The position numbers and the translations under genes are program-made. This document shows positions 9,201 to 19,318 of a stretch of 64,000 nt of DNA, piece after piece (position 1 is the first letter of the stretch; each line of letters opens with the position of its first letter). Under the pieces are notes generated by a model. That model was not told where the DNA came from and did not search any database. It saw only the letters and a program-made list of their open reading frames with translations. Source of the DNA: BACL11 sp945865535 (lineage in GTDB: Bacteria; Bacteroidota; Bacteroidia; Flavobacteriales; BACL11); assembly GCA_947502765.1 (NCBI GenBank), contig CANNBA010000007.1, positions 38,704 through 102,703 of the forward strand. Direction: 5' to 3'.

Positions 9201-9847
9201 TATTGCTCAATACTGCTAAAATAGGCTTGCAATTTGCTTTTTTTCACCTCAACACAAGTGCCGTTTTCCACAATATAATAATGATGATTCGTAATACTCA
9301 CATTTCTTTTGGGAGATGGCGAAATACAAAATGGAAACTTCAATCTTAGTTTTTTAATAAAAGAAGGGCCAGCTGAGCCTATAACAGAAGCAACAAAACG
9401 AGCGCAATTGGTTCCTTTTTTTGTAAAAGGACCATAAGCTAACATTCCTTTTTCCTGTATACTTTTAGCGGCAGAAAATGCAGCTTCAAAATTCACATCT
9501 ATGATTAAAGATGCGTACATTTTGCCTTCACCATGAGTTGCTTTCATCTTTGATAATTGCAATAAAATCTCTTTAACATTTACCACTTTATCATTTTGAA
9601 TTTCCGGATCCATCACAGCTACATCTGCATCTGTTTCTTTATCTCTTGCTCTGCCGTAACCCTTTGGAGTGTGATATCTACCAAAATCAAAGTAATGTGA
9701 TTTTTTTGTTTCCGCATTTATGAGTACTATAGCTGAATGCCCTACCCGATACTTCCCATTACTGGATGCAATTTTATCATACCATGATCCTGGAGCTATT
9801 ACCAGCCCCTCAGGCCACGCTAAAGTTATAATAAAGTCATTTTGCAT
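9200..9847 (-). CDS. DUF6695-like protein, possible permuted papain-fold hydrolase
   Basis: 215 residues, probably the family annotated DUF6695 in flavobacteria (opening FIITLAWPEG, then GKYRVGHSAIVLINAETK). H37 in VGHSAIV, H51 in HYFDFG and C148 in GTNCARFVAS are arranged His-His-Cys, the order of circularly permuted NlpC/P60 (LRAT/YiiX-like) enzymes, and the GTNCARF helix start resembles a nucleophile site. Hydrolase or acyltransferase activity is therefore an inference. No signal peptide. The gene lies 16 bases after the decarboxylase in the same operon. Confidence 0.65.
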   Translation of the reverse strand: MQNDFIITLAWPEGLVIAPGSWYDKIASSNGKYRVGHSAIVLINAETKKSHYFDFGRYHTPKGYGRARDKETDADVAVMDPEIQNDKVVNVKEILLQLSKMKATHGEGKMYASLIIDVNFEAAFSAAKSIQEKGMLAYGPFTKKGTNCARFVASVIGSAGPSFIKKLRLKFPFCISPSPKRNVSITNHHYYIVENGTCVEVKKSKLQAYFSSIEQ

Positions 9848-9863
9848 ATAGTAAATATCCAGC

Positions 9864-11252
9864 TTAAATCTTTTTGATCAAATGTTTATTTTGCTGAGTA
9901 AATTCTTCTAATACTGTAAAGAATTGCATCAAATCATCAAGTGAATTCTCACAATTAACAACTACTAATCTTATAAATCTTTTGTTTTTAAAATGGCCAA
10001 AACCTACCATCAAAGTATTGCTTTCATATAATTTGGTACACAAATCTTCTGGATCAAAATCTTTATAGTTAAAGCAAATAGAAAGCGATTCTTCAAAGCT
10101 ATAAAGTTTATAATCTGTATTGCTGCTAACATAATCTCTTGCTGCATCAGCTAATTTAAACTCCTGCTCAACAATATCAGCAATACCATTTGTTCCAATT
10201 GCTTTCCACATTGTCCATAATTTAAGTGCATTATTTCTTCTTCCGCACTCAAAGGAAGTTTGTCCTAAATTAAAATCCTCATCATGTGTTTGATACAAGT
10301 AAGAAGCGCTATTGTTAAAGGAGTTGTATAAATCATGTTTATCCTTAACTACCAAAACTGATGTGCTTAAAGGCGCCCCAAGTGTTTTATGTGCATTAAA
10401 ACAAAAAGAATTTGTTAGATTAATTCCATCAACTAAATACTTATATCTATCTGAAAAAATTACAGGGCCTCCAAAAGCACCGTCTAAGTGAAGCCAAATA
10501 TTATATTTGTTGCAAATTGGAGCTAGCCCTGCAACATCATCAAATGCACACATAACAGTTGTTCCTGCAATTGCATTTAAATAAAAAGGAGTAAATCCAT
10601 TTGCCAAATCAAGATGAACTTGCTTTTCAAATTCTGAAATATTTATCTTGCCATATTCGTCAGATTTTATCTGTCTAACATTTGCTTTTCCTAAGCCTGT
10701 AAAAGAAGCATTCTTAGATATCGAATAATGTGCTTCTTCTGATGTATATGCAACAATCTTTTGAGAAATTCCCTGATCCTTAATCGCTAGATTTACTTTA
10801 TCTCTTGCCATAACTAAGGACATAAAATTAGACATTGAGCCTCCTGTTGGAAAGGTTCCGCCACAACCTTCAGGATAGCCAATTAAGTTATTTACTTGTT
10901 TAATTATCTCCTTTTCAACAGCAACTTGAGGGCCAGCAATCTTGTAAGTAGCCATACTATTATTAAGCATCACTGCTAATAAATCTCCTAAAACAGCCTT
11001 ACTATGTCTCCCGCCAAACAATTGATTGAAAAAAGATTTGGATGATGATTTGGGGCTTTTTAAAAGTAGCTGTTTTAATGAATTTTTAAATTCGCTATCT
11101 ACCATCCCTTCTTTTCCTAACTTAATATCAAGGGAAGACTCTGCTTTATTAGGGCTTATATATTCTGTTACAGGATTTTGAAGTTCATCTTCTAAAAAAA
11201 CAGCAATAAGCTCATTAAAAAGTATTAAATCTTCTTTAATATTATTTGGCAT
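9864..11252 (-). CDS. PLP-dependent group II amino-acid decarboxylase
   Basis: 462-residue member of the glutamate / cysteine-sulfinate / aromatic amino-acid decarboxylase family. The visible elements are NQLFGG at 76-81, PTGGSMSNF at 135-143, H175 stacking on the cofactor, D257 in LHLDGAFGG binding the pyridine nitrogen, and the Schiff-base lysine K289 in NAHKTLGAPLS. The substrate cannot be read from sequence; glutamate, diaminobutyrate or an aromatic acid are all possible. It heads a four-gene operon with a TACTTTTG box 23 bases upstream and is divergent from the CotH protein gene. Confidence 0.85.
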   Translation of the reverse strand: MPNNIKEDLILFNELIAVFLEDELQNPVTEYISPNKAESSLDIKLGKEGMVDSEFKNSLKQLLLKSPKSSSKSFFNQLFGGRHSKAVLGDLLAVMLNNSMATYKIAGPQVAVEKEIIKQVNNLIGYPEGCGGTFPTGGSMSNFMSLVMARDKVNLAIKDQGISQKIVAYTSEEAHYSISKNASFTGLGKANVRQIKSDEYGKINISEFEKQVHLDLANGFTPFYLNAIAGTTVMCAFDDVAGLAPICNKYNIWLHLDGAFGGPVIFSDRYKYLVDGINLTNSFCFNAHKTLGAPLSTSVLVVKDKHDLYNSFNNSASYLYQTHDEDFNLGQTSFECGRRNNALKLWTMWKAIGTNGIADIVEQEFKLADAARDYVSSNTDYKLYSFEESLSICFNYKDFDPEDLCTKLYESNTLMVGFGHFKNKRFIRLVVVNCENSLDDLMQFFTVLEEFTQQNKHLIKKI

Positions 11253-11275
11253 TTCTGTTTGAATAAATTAAAGCG

Positions 11276-11283
11276 CAAAAGTA
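11276..11283 (-). promoter_or_regulatory. -7 box for the decarboxylase operon
   Basis: TACTTTTG on the minus strand, matching TAnnTTTG, 23 bases before the ATG at 11252. Confidence 0.6.
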
Positions 11284-11377
11284 GAAAAATAGTTTACTTT
11301 ATGATTTTTACATTTGTAATATATTTTAGAAAAGCACGAAATTAATTTTAAATAACATCATTCTTTTGGTTATTTTG

Positions 11378-11385
11378 TATTTTTG
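11378..11385 (+). promoter_or_regulatory. -7 box abutting the CotH protein start
   Basis: TATTTTTG ends only four bases before the ATG at 11390. If this box is used, transcription starts at or next to the ATG, which also excludes the upstream in-frame ATG at 11366. Confidence 0.55.
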
Positions 11386-11389
11386 TAGC

Positions 11390-14300
11390 ATGAAAAATCT
11401 ATTCTCTGCCTTAATAATTAGCATTACTTGTATATTACAAACTAATGCTCAGATAGTTATTAACGAATATTCAGCTGCTAATTACGATACTTATACCGAT
11501 AATTATGGTGAGTATGAGGATTGGGTAGAGCTTTATAATCCTAATGCCGCTCCAATTGATATTAGTGGTTGGTATTTAACAGATAACCCAACAAATCCTA
11601 CAAAATGGATGGTTCCGTCATCTTTTATTATTCCTTCTATGGGGGTGAAAATCATTTATTGTTCTAGCAGAGATGAGTTAATTGGTGGAAATGCACACTC
11701 CAATTTTAAAATTACCCAAACAAAAGGGGATGAAGTACTTATGCTTACTGATGCGGGGAATGTCTTTCAAGATTCTATACAAGTATTACCAAATCAGAAT
11801 TCTCATACAAGAGGCAGACAAACTAATGGTTCTGTAATTTGGAGCGTATTTTTAAATGGAACTCCAAATTCTCCTAATGTTGGAGCAATGCAAGAATATG
11901 CAACAACACCGGTGTTCTCTCAAGCTGGAGGATATAATTCTGCAGCTGTAAATCTTACATTAAGTTCCCCTGATCTAAATGTCACAATATATTATACAAC
12001 AAATGGAAATGAGCCCAATAATACTTCAACAGTATATGCTGGCCCTATAAACATTGCAGCAACAGCTGTTGTAAAAGCAATTTGCTATAGCTCAGACCCA
12101 ACAATTCCTTCTAGTTTTATTGATTATCACACCTTTTTTATTAATGACAATCATACCATACCAATAGTTTCTATTTCTGGAAACCAAGTAGATAATCTAT
12201 TAAATGGGAGTGGATGGCTAGAGCCTGAAGGCACCATTGAATTCTTTGATGAAAATGGGATTCTGCTTGATAAAGGTACTGGTGAATACAATAAGCACGG
12301 AAATGATTCTTGGGCCTACGATCAAAGAGGTTTCGATTATATAATGCGTGATGAATTCGGATATAACTATGCCATACAAGATAAATTATTTATGACTAAA
12401 GATCGTGATAAATTTCAAAGAGTTATCCTAAAAGCTGCTGCAAATGATAACTATCCTGAGTCTAATGGAGGAGCTCATATTCGGGATTCTTATGTGCATC
12501 ATTTATCTCAATTGGGAGATTTAAGAATGGATGAGCGTTCTCACACTTCTTGTATTCTGTATTTAAATGGGGCTTATTGGGGAGTTTATGATTTAAGAGA
12601 AAAGGCTGATGACCATGATTTTACAGATTATTATTACGATCAAGATAAAAATAACTTACAATATTTGAAAACTTGGGGGGCGACTTGGTCAGAATACGGT
12701 GGTCCTGCAGCTCAAAACGATTGGGATACTTTTAAAAATTGGGTGCTTGCTAATCCTATGTCAAATCAAGCAAATTACATTCAAGCAAAAAGCGAATACA
12801 ACACTGGTAGTTTAATTGATTATTTCCTTCTAAATTCTTATGTAGTCTGTTCGGATTGGTTAAATTGGAACACGGCTTGGTGGAGAGGCATGGATCCTAA
12901 TGGAGGGGCAAAAAGGTGGCGCTATGCGTTATGGGATATGGATGCTACTTTTGATCACTATATCAACTATACCGGAGTTCCAAGCACATCTCCTACTGCT
13001 GAGCCCTGCGATCCCAGTTCTTTAAATGACCCTGGAGGACAAGGGCATGTGCCTATTTGGAATGCTATGCTTACCAATCAAGAATTTCATGATGACTACA
13101 TTAATAGGTGGCAGGACTTAGCAAATGGGCCTTTATCGTGCAATTATATGATCAATCTTTTAGATAGTATGATTGCTGTAATAGATCCTGAAATGCCAAG
13201 ACATATATCAACTTGGGGGGGGACATATGCGGGCTGGCAAAATAATGTAACAGATTTAAGAGATTTCATTTTAGCAAGATGTGATAGTATGAATTCTGGA
13301 TTTGTTGACTGTGACACCGCAATTACGGGCATCTTTGATGTTACTGTTGAAATTATCGGAATTGGTGAAGTTGAAATGAGTAATGGTAATATTATTAATA
13401 ATTTTAATACCCCTTTTTCCGATCAAAGATTTGGAGGTATTGATTTGCCTTTTAAAGTGGTGAGCGGTACTTTTGATCATTGGGAAGTCGTATCAACTTC
13501 TGCATATGTTTATGATCCAAATGTTGATACGTTATTGCTAAATTTACAAAGTGATGTTGTTGTAAAAGCCTATTTTGGAGAAAGTAGGGCCATTGTGTAT
13601 GATATTATTCCTTATGGAACTACAACTTCAATAAATATTAATGGGACTATTGTAAGCGCGTTTCCATATCCGACCTCATTATTAGTAGGAGAAAATATTG
13701 GATTAACCCCAATAATTGATCCTTTATATGGTTTTGATTCTTGGAGTTCAGATAGCAATCTCCTGTCTCCAAATACATTAACCCAAACAATCTCTTTTAA
13801 TGTTGCTTATAGCGATACTATAAAACTTCATTTGTATCAAAAACCTACAATTGTGTACAATGTTAGCCCTTCAGGAACAACAACTTCAATAAATATTAAT
13901 GGAGTAAATAGAATTATATTCCCATATTCTGAAACTGTATTTATTGATGATTTAAATACTATAAGCCCAAATATTGATCCAAATTATGGGTTTGGATTTT
14001 GGAGCGCTAATAATAATTTCCTTTTAAATGGGGGCTCTATAAACAACTCCTTTTATGGTGTTTATAGTGATACAATTACCCTCAATCTTTCTTCTGTTTC
14101 GGCATTTATTGCTGGAAATGATACCGTCTGCGAAAATGCTCAAGATGAGGCTGAAGTAAGCGTATCATTTATCGGAATTAGCCCATTTACCTTTGTTTAT
14201 GCAATAAATGGAGCAATGCAACCATCAATAACAACTACTGTTAACCCTCACATTATTAAAACAAAAGAGGCTGGTGATTATTCTTTAGTTTTGTACAATG

Positions 14301-14908
14301 ACGCAAATGAATTTGGAAGTCTTAGTGGCCAAGCAATTGTAACCATACTTACCCCTCCAATTGCCCAGTTTAAGGCACAACCTGACAGTATGACTGTCCT
14401 ATTTACTACCACGCAACTAGTTGACAAATCGTTAGGAAATATTACTGCTTGGGAGTGGAATTTTGGTGATAATACATCGAATGAATTTATTCAAAATCCT
14501 TATCATACTTATAAAGATTCTATAGGAATGTATCAAATTAGTTTAATTGTATCTGATGATCAAGGGTGTGCTGATACAGCACAACATTTAATCACTATTA
14601 CTGATGATTATTGGATATATATTCCAAATTCATTTACTCCCGACCTTGATGGTATAAACGATAGGTTTTGTTTATCCTATAATGGAATTAGGGAAGCTAC
14701 TTTTACTTTCAATGTATTTGATAGATTTAGCAATTTGGTTTATGCAACTAATAATATTCAAGATTTGTCTTGCGAAAATGGTTGGGATGGCAAACATTAT
14801 CAAACTGATAAAGACTTACCTATGGGAGCCTATATCTACCAAATTTATTACCAAGATTTTGAGGGGTGGAAACATCAGGAAACATCTGAATTAATCATTG
14901 TCCGTTAA
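11390..14908 (+). CDS. secreted lamin-tail / CotH-kinase / PKD protein with T9SS type B sorting domain
   Basis: Large surface or secreted protein (1172 residues from the chosen ATG). After a signal peptide ending near TNA-QIV come a lamin-tail domain (INEYSAANYD, WVELYNP), a chitobiase-like beta domain (YYTTNGNEPNN), a CotH kinase domain with YLNGAYWGVYDLREKAD and the late RYALWDMDATF acidic motif, two copies of a repeat starting YDIIPYGTTTSININ / YNVSPSGTTTSININ, a PKD domain (WEWNFGDNTS) and a C-terminal gliding-type sorting domain (PNSFTPDLDGINDRF). Export by T9SS is inferred from the last domain. The start at 11390 is chosen over 11366 because it gives a clean signal peptide and agrees with the promoter box. 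Confidence 0.88.
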   Translation: MKNLFSALIISITCILQTNAQIVINEYSAANYDTYTDNYGEYEDWVELYNPNAAPIDISGWYLTDNPTNPTKWMVPSSFIIPSMGVKIIYCSSRDELIGGNAHSNFKITQTKGDEVLMLTDAGNVFQDSIQVLPNQNSHTRGRQTNGSVIWSVFLNGTPNSPNVGAMQEYATTPVFSQAGGYNSAAVNLTLSSPDLNVTIYYTTNGNEPNNTSTVYAGPINIAATAVVKAICYSSDPTIPSSFIDYHTFFINDNHTIPIVSISGNQVDNLLNGSGWLEPEGTIEFFDENGILLDKGTGEYNKHGNDSWAYDQRGFDYIMRDEFGYNYAIQDKLFMTKDRDKFQRVILKAAANDNYPESNGGAHIRDSYVHHLSQLGDLRMDERSHTSCILYLNGAYWGVYDLREKADDHDFTDYYYDQDKNNLQYLKTWGATWSEYGGPAAQNDWDTFKNWVLANPMSNQANYIQAKSEYNTGSLIDYFLLNSYVVCSDWLNWNTAWWRGMDPNGGAKRWRYALWDMDATFDHYINYTGVPSTSPTAEPCDPSSLNDPGGQGHVPIWNAMLTNQEFHDDYINRWQDLANGPLSCNYMINLLDSMIAVIDPEMPRHISTWGGTYAGWQNNVTDLRDFILARCDSMNSGFVDCDTAITGIFDVTVEIIGIGEVEMSNGNIINNFNTPFSDQRFGGIDLPFKVVSGTFDHWEVVSTSAYVYDPNVDTLLLNLQSDVVVKAYFGESRAIVYDIIPYGTTTSININGTIVSAFPYPTSLLVGENIGLTPIIDPLYGFDSWSSDSNLLSPNTLTQTISFNVAYSDTIKLHLYQKPTIVYNVSPSGTTTSININGVNRIIFPYSETVFIDDLNTISPNIDPNYGFGFWSANNNFLLNGGSINNSFYGVYSDTITLNLSSVSAFIAGNDTVCENAQDEAEVSVSFIGISPFTFVYAINGAMQPSITTTVNPHIIKTKEAGDYSLVLYNDANEFGSLSGQAIVTILTPPIAQFKAQPDSMTVLFTTTQLVDKSLGNITAWEWNFGDNTSNEFIQNPYHTYKDSIGMYQISLIVSDDQGCADTAQHLITITDDYWIYIPNSFTPDLDGINDRFCLSYNGIREATFTFNVFDRFSNLVYATNNIQDLSCENGWDGKHYQTDKDLPMGAYIYQIYYQDFEGWKHQETSELIIVR

Positions 14909-14943
14909 AGGATTACTCTTCTTTTTTTAATCTGCTTTTGAAA

Positions 14944-14974
14944 TTGTCTATTTTAAATCCAAAAACTATATTTG
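14944..14974 (+). promoter_or_regulatory. promoter of ileS (TTG-N20-TATATTTG)
   Basis: TTG at 14944-14946 and TATATTTG at 14967-14974 with a 20-base spacer is a full Bacteroidota promoter. The ATG of ileS is 24 bases after the box. Confidence 0.7.
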
Positions 14975-14998
14975 TCGGCAATATGTTTTGCATAACAA

Positions 14999-17900
14999 AT
15001 GAGTAAATTTAAGGAATATAAGCAATTAAGTTTATCTAACATTCACAAAGAAGTGTTAGATAATTGGAGAAAATCTGATGTTTTTACTCAAAGTATTGAG
15101 AGTAGAAAAGGAAATCCAACATTTACTTTTTATGAAGGGCCTCCATCTGCAAATGGAATGCCTGGTATTCATCATGTGATTTCGCGTACTATAAAAGATC
15201 TTTTTTGCAGATACAAAACCCTTAAAGGATTTCAAGTAAATCGAAGGGCAGGCTGGGATACCCATGGCTTGCCCATTGAGCTTAGTGTAGAAAAAGAACT
15301 GGGTATTACTAAAGAAGATATTGGATCTAAAATATCTGTTGAAGATTATAACAAAGCTTGCCGTACCAATGTAATGAAATACAAAGGCAAATGGGAAGAT
15401 ATCACTGAGCAAATAGGATATTGGGTGAATATGAAGACTCCCTATGTGACTTATGACAATAAATATATCGAAAGTGTTTGGTGGCTTCTTGGGCAAATGC
15501 ATCAAAAAGGATTGCTTTATAAGGGGCATACTATTCAGCCTTTTTCTCCAAAAGCAGGCACAGGCTTAAGCACACACGAACTCAATCAACCGGGTTGTTA
15601 TCGTGATGTAAAAGACACCTCAGCGGTAGCTCAGTTTAAAGTAGTAAAAAATGCAGATTCTGAATTTCTTTTTAAAACAACTTCAAATGATATTTACCTT
15701 TTAGCTTGGACCACCACTCCTTGGACATTGCCCTCAAATACTGCATTAGCAGTAGGCCAAAAAATTGAATATCTATTAGTTGAAACAGTAAATCAATATA
15801 CCGGGAAATTAATTGCTGTAGTAATTGCAAAAAATTTAGCCCATAAATATTTTAAAGCTGAAAACTTAGAACTGCAATTTGAAGATTATGAAATAGGAAA
15901 TAAAAACCTCCCTTTTAAAATTATATCAGAATTTAAGGGTAAGCAACTTCAAAACATCCGATACGAGCAGCTGTTGCCATATGCTCAACCAGAAGATGGA
16001 GATGGGTTTAAGGTGTTGTTAGGTGATTTTGTAACTACTGAAGATGGGACGGGAATTGTTCATTTAGCCCCAAGTTTCGGTGCGGATGATAATAGAGTAG
16101 CCAAACAAAATGGAATAGGTAGTTTAACTCTAGTAAATAAACAAGGAAAGTTTGTTGATGAAGTTACCGATTTTGCTGGAATGTATGTAAAAGATGAATA
16201 TTATACTGAAGGAGAAGAAAAACCAAAACTATCGGTAGATGTTCAGATTGTCATAAAGTTAAAGAGTGAAAATCTTTGTTTTCAATCAGAAAAGTACGAG
16301 CACTCCTACCCTCATTGCTGGAGAACAGATAAGCCAATTTTATACTATCCTTTAGATAGCTGGTTTATAAAAACTACCGACTACAAAAAACGAATGATGG
16401 AGCTCAATAACACCATCAATTGGAAACCAAAATCAACTGGAGAAGGAAGATTTGGCAAATGGCTAGAAAATTTAGTAGACTGGAACTTGTCTCGTTCAAG
16501 ATTTTGGGGAATTCCTATCCCAATTTGGAGAACAGAAGATGGAAAAACGGAAATATGTATTAGTTCCATTGAGCAATTAAAAAATGAAATTGAAAAATCA
16601 ATTAAGGCTGGAATGATGAAGTCTAGCCCATTAGCAAATTTTAAAGTTGGAGATATGTCAGAGGAAAACTACACTACTTTTGATCTTCATAGGCCCTATG
16701 TTGATGACATTATTTTAGTTTCTAAAGATGGAGCTCCAATGAAAAGAGAGTTAGATTTAATTGATGTTTGGTTCGATTCTGGAGCCATGCCTTACGCCCA
16801 ACTACATTATCCTTTTGAGAATAAGGATATTTTTGAGCAAAATTACCCTGCCGATTTTATTGCTGAAGGAGTGGATCAAACAAGGGGTTGGTTCTTTACG
16901 CTTCACGCAATATCAACTATGCTTTTTGATTCTGTTGCCTATAAAAATGTAATCTCTAACGGATTGGTTTTGGATAAAAGCGGAAATAAAATGTCCAAAA
17001 GATTAGGAAATGCTGTAGATCCGTTTAGTACAATTGATAAATATGGTGCAGATGCTACTAGGTGGTACATGATATCTAATGCACAGCCTTGGGATAATTT
17101 AAAATTTGATGATGAGGGAATTGTGGAAGCGCAAAGAAAATTCTTTGGAACGCTTTATAACACCTATTCCTTCTTCGCTCTTTATGCAAATATTGACAAC
17201 TTTAATTATTCGGAAGATACAATTCCACTAAACAAAAGAGTAGAATTAGATAGGTGGATTTTATCAGAACTTAACACTTTAATAAATAAAGTAGAGGAGA
17301 ATTATGAGGATTATGAACCAACTGCTGTTGCTCGATTAATCCAAGATTTTGTGATAGATAAATTAAGTAATTGGCATGTAAGGCTAAGCAGAAGGCGATT
17401 TTGGAAGGGAGAATATAATACGGATAAAATTGCCGCTTATCAAACCCTATATGAATGCCTAGAAACTATTGCTATAATTGCCGCTCCAATTGCACCCTTT
17501 TTTATGGATCGATTATTCCAAGATTTAAATGGTATAAGCAAGAAACATGCTGTCCCATCAGTTCATTTGGCCAACTTTCCAATTGCTAATTCTTCCGCTA
17601 TCAATACCGATTTGGAAAGAAGAATGGGCCTAGCCCAGAATGTAACCTCACTGGCATTATCTTTACGTAAAAAAGATGGATTAAGAGTGCGTCAACCACT
17701 CCAAAAAATTATGATCCCTATTCTTGATGACAAAACAAAGACAGATATTGAGAGTGTTTCTGCAATTATCAAAAGTGAATTAAATGTAAAAGAAATTGAG
17801 TTTTTGAGAGAAGATTCAGCGGTGCTCAAAAAACAAATAAAGCCTAATTTTAAAACTCTTGGGCCTAAATTTGGACAAGAAATGAAACTCATTGCTAGTA

Positions 17901-18346
17901 AAATTGGTCAATTTTCAGTAAATGATATTAAGGAAATAGAGCAAAAGAACAGTTATCACATATCTGATGGAATAACTATAGAGCTAGTTGATGTTGAAAT
18001 TAGTTCGGCTGATATCCCTGGCTTTAGTGTAGCTACTAATAATGGAATTACTGTTGCACTAGACATTACTTTGTCAGAAGAATTAAAAGAAGAGGGGTTG
18101 GCCAGAGAATTTATAAATAGAGTTCAATGCCTTAGAAAAGATAAAGGATTTGAGGTAACAGACAAAGTAGCTATTTGGGTTGAAAAAAATGATTTAATTA
18201 CATCATCAATTAAAAATAATTTCACTTATATTTGTGAGGAAACTTTAGCGGAAAAACTAAACTATGAAGAAACTATTATTAGTAATGCAGTAAGAGTTGA
18301 ATTAATTGACGGAATATCGATAACTATTTCTTTAGAAAAAAATTAA
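14999..18346 (+). CDS. ileS: isoleucyl-tRNA synthetase
   Basis: 1115-residue class I synthetase charging tRNA-Ile. The HIGH-type site appears as NGMPGIHHV near residues 54-62, the CP1 editing domain contains the TTPWTLPSN threonine-rich motif, and the KMSKR loop is DKSGNKMSKRLGN. The GWDTHGLPIE segment and long C-terminus fit the eukaryote-like type 2 IleRS found in many Bacteroidota; such enzymes are often less sensitive to mupirocin, though this cannot be tested here. The DksA-like gene follows after four bases and lspA after that, a common flavobacterial order. Confidence 0.97.
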   Translation: MSKFKEYKQLSLSNIHKEVLDNWRKSDVFTQSIESRKGNPTFTFYEGPPSANGMPGIHHVISRTIKDLFCRYKTLKGFQVNRRAGWDTHGLPIELSVEKELGITKEDIGSKISVEDYNKACRTNVMKYKGKWEDITEQIGYWVNMKTPYVTYDNKYIESVWWLLGQMHQKGLLYKGHTIQPFSPKAGTGLSTHELNQPGCYRDVKDTSAVAQFKVVKNADSEFLFKTTSNDIYLLAWTTTPWTLPSNTALAVGQKIEYLLVETVNQYTGKLIAVVIAKNLAHKYFKAENLELQFEDYEIGNKNLPFKIISEFKGKQLQNIRYEQLLPYAQPEDGDGFKVLLGDFVTTEDGTGIVHLAPSFGADDNRVAKQNGIGSLTLVNKQGKFVDEVTDFAGMYVKDEYYTEGEEKPKLSVDVQIVIKLKSENLCFQSEKYEHSYPHCWRTDKPILYYPLDSWFIKTTDYKKRMMELNNTINWKPKSTGEGRFGKWLENLVDWNLSRSRFWGIPIPIWRTEDGKTEICISSIEQLKNEIEKSIKAGMMKSSPLANFKVGDMSEENYTTFDLHRPYVDDIILVSKDGAPMKRELDLIDVWFDSGAMPYAQLHYPFENKDIFEQNYPADFIAEGVDQTRGWFFTLHAISTMLFDSVAYKNVISNGLVLDKSGNKMSKRLGNAVDPFSTIDKYGADATRWYMISNAQPWDNLKFDDEGIVEAQRKFFGTLYNTYSFFALYANIDNFNYSEDTIPLNKRVELDRWILSELNTLINKVEENYEDYEPTAVARLIQDFVIDKLSNWHVRLSRRRFWKGEYNTDKIAAYQTLYECLETIAIIAAPIAPFFMDRLFQDLNGISKKHAVPSVHLANFPIANSSAINTDLERRMGLAQNVTSLALSLRKKDGLRVRQPLQKIMIPILDDKTKTDIESVSAIIKSELNVKEIEFLREDSAVLKKQIKPNFKTLGPKFGQEMKLIASKIGQFSVNDIKEIEQKNSYHISDGITIELVDVEISSADIPGFSVATNNGITVALDITLSEELKEEGLAREFINRVQCLRKDKGFEVTDKVAIWVEKNDLITSSIKNNFTYICEETLAEKLNYEETIISNAVRVELIDGISITISLEKN

Positions 18347-18350
18347 AATT

Positions 18351-18725
18351 ATGGCAGAAAAAACAGCATATTCAGCAGAAGAATTGAAAGAATTCAAACA
18401 AATAATTCTTGAAAAAATAGAAAGCGCAAAAGAAGATTTGGCAATACTAAGGGAGGCTACAGCTAATAATTCTGATAACGGTACTGAAGATACATTAGCC
18501 TCTTTTAAGGCATTTGAAGAGGGATCAAGTACTCTCTCAAAAGAAGAAAATATAAAATTGGCTGAAAGGCAGGCTAAGTTTATCAGGAGCCTTTACAATG
18601 CTTTAATAAGAATTGAAAACAACACTTATGGTATTTGCCGTGATACCGGTAAATTAATTTCAAAAGAACGATTAAGGCTTGTCCCTCACGCTACTTTAAG
18701 TATTGAAGCCAAAAACGTCCAGTAA
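18351..18725 (+). CDS. TraR/DksA-family protein
   Basis: 124 residues with an N-terminal coiled coil (SAEELKEFKQIILEKIESAK onward) and the C-terminal DksA-like segment NNTYGICRDTGKLISKERL and LVPHATLSIEA. The family acts through the RNA polymerase secondary channel to tune transcription with ppGpp. Only one cysteine (in GICRDTG) of the usual four-Cys zinc site remains; this is seen in other Bacteroidota members, so the fold is probably zinc-free. It lies between ileS and lspA in one operon. Confidence 0.85.
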   Translation: MAEKTAYSAEELKEFKQIILEKIESAKEDLAILREATANNSDNGTEDTLASFKAFEEGSSTLSKEENIKLAERQAKFIRSLYNALIRIENNTYGICRDTGKLISKERLRLVPHATLSIEAKNVQ

Positions 18726-18730
18726 ATACT

Positions 18731-19318
18731 TTGAGAAAGATATTTATTACAACAGCTATTCTTGTATTAGCTGATCAAATCCTAAAAATTTGGATAAAAA
18801 CTCATATGAAGCTGGGTCAAGAATTTCAAATTTTTGATTTGTTCATTATTCATTTTACCGAAAATAATGGAATGGCTTTTGGGATGGAGTTTGGTGGTGC
18901 TACAGGAAAAATGTTCTTAACCCTTTTTAGAATAATTGTGGTAACGGCAGGCATCTATTATGTGAAATCAATTGTAAAACCTCATTTTCCAAATGGGGCA
19001 TTAATCGCTTTAGGATTAATTATTGGAGGTGCAATTGGCAATATAATTGACAGCTCTTTTTATGGATTAGTTTTTAATGAGAGCTACAATAATGTAGCTA
19101 ACTTTTTACCTCAATCTGGAGGATATGCTCCTTTTTTGCACGGAAAAGTTGTAGATATGTTTTACTTCCCATTAATAAATAGTCATTTCCCTAATTGGCT
19201 CCCAATTTGGGGTGGTGAACATTTTATATTTTTTAGACCCATATTTAATATTGCTGATGCGGGAATTTCAGTAGGAATTTTTCTTATTTTACTTTTTTAC
19301 CGAAAAGAATTTAACTAA
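18731..19318 (+). CDS. lspA: lipoprotein signal peptidase (SPase II)
   Basis: Membrane aspartic peptidase that cleaves prolipoprotein signal peptides after lipidation. The 195 residues contain four hydrophobic segments, the FTENNGMAFGM motif near 38-48, and the two catalytic aspartates in VVDMFYFP and FNIADAGIS. The start is TTG, five bases after the DksA-like stop; no better in-frame ATG exists before conserved sequence. Lipoprotein substrates in this window include GldH and the small proteins at 47670 and 59350. Its stop overlaps the convergent gene by four bases. Confidence 0.93.
   Translation: MRKIFITTAILVLADQILKIWIKTHMKLGQEFQIFDLFIIHFTENNGMAFGMEFGGATGKMFLTLFRIIVVTAGIYYVKSIVKPHFPNGALIALGLIIGGAIGNIIDSSFYGLVFNESYNNVANFLPQSGGYAPFLHGKVVDMFYFPLINSHFPNWLPIWGGEHFIFFRPIFNIADAGISVGIFLILLFYRKEFN

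Noticed and set aside
11366..11389. CotH protein starting at 11366
   Set aside because: The extra eight residues disrupt the signal peptide and the codons overlap the promoter box.
13616..13905. The duplicated GGAAC(T/A)ACAACTTCAATAAA segments as a mobile repeat
   Set aside because: They are in the same reading frame and encode two copies of one protein repeat (TTTSININ), so this is an internal domain duplication.
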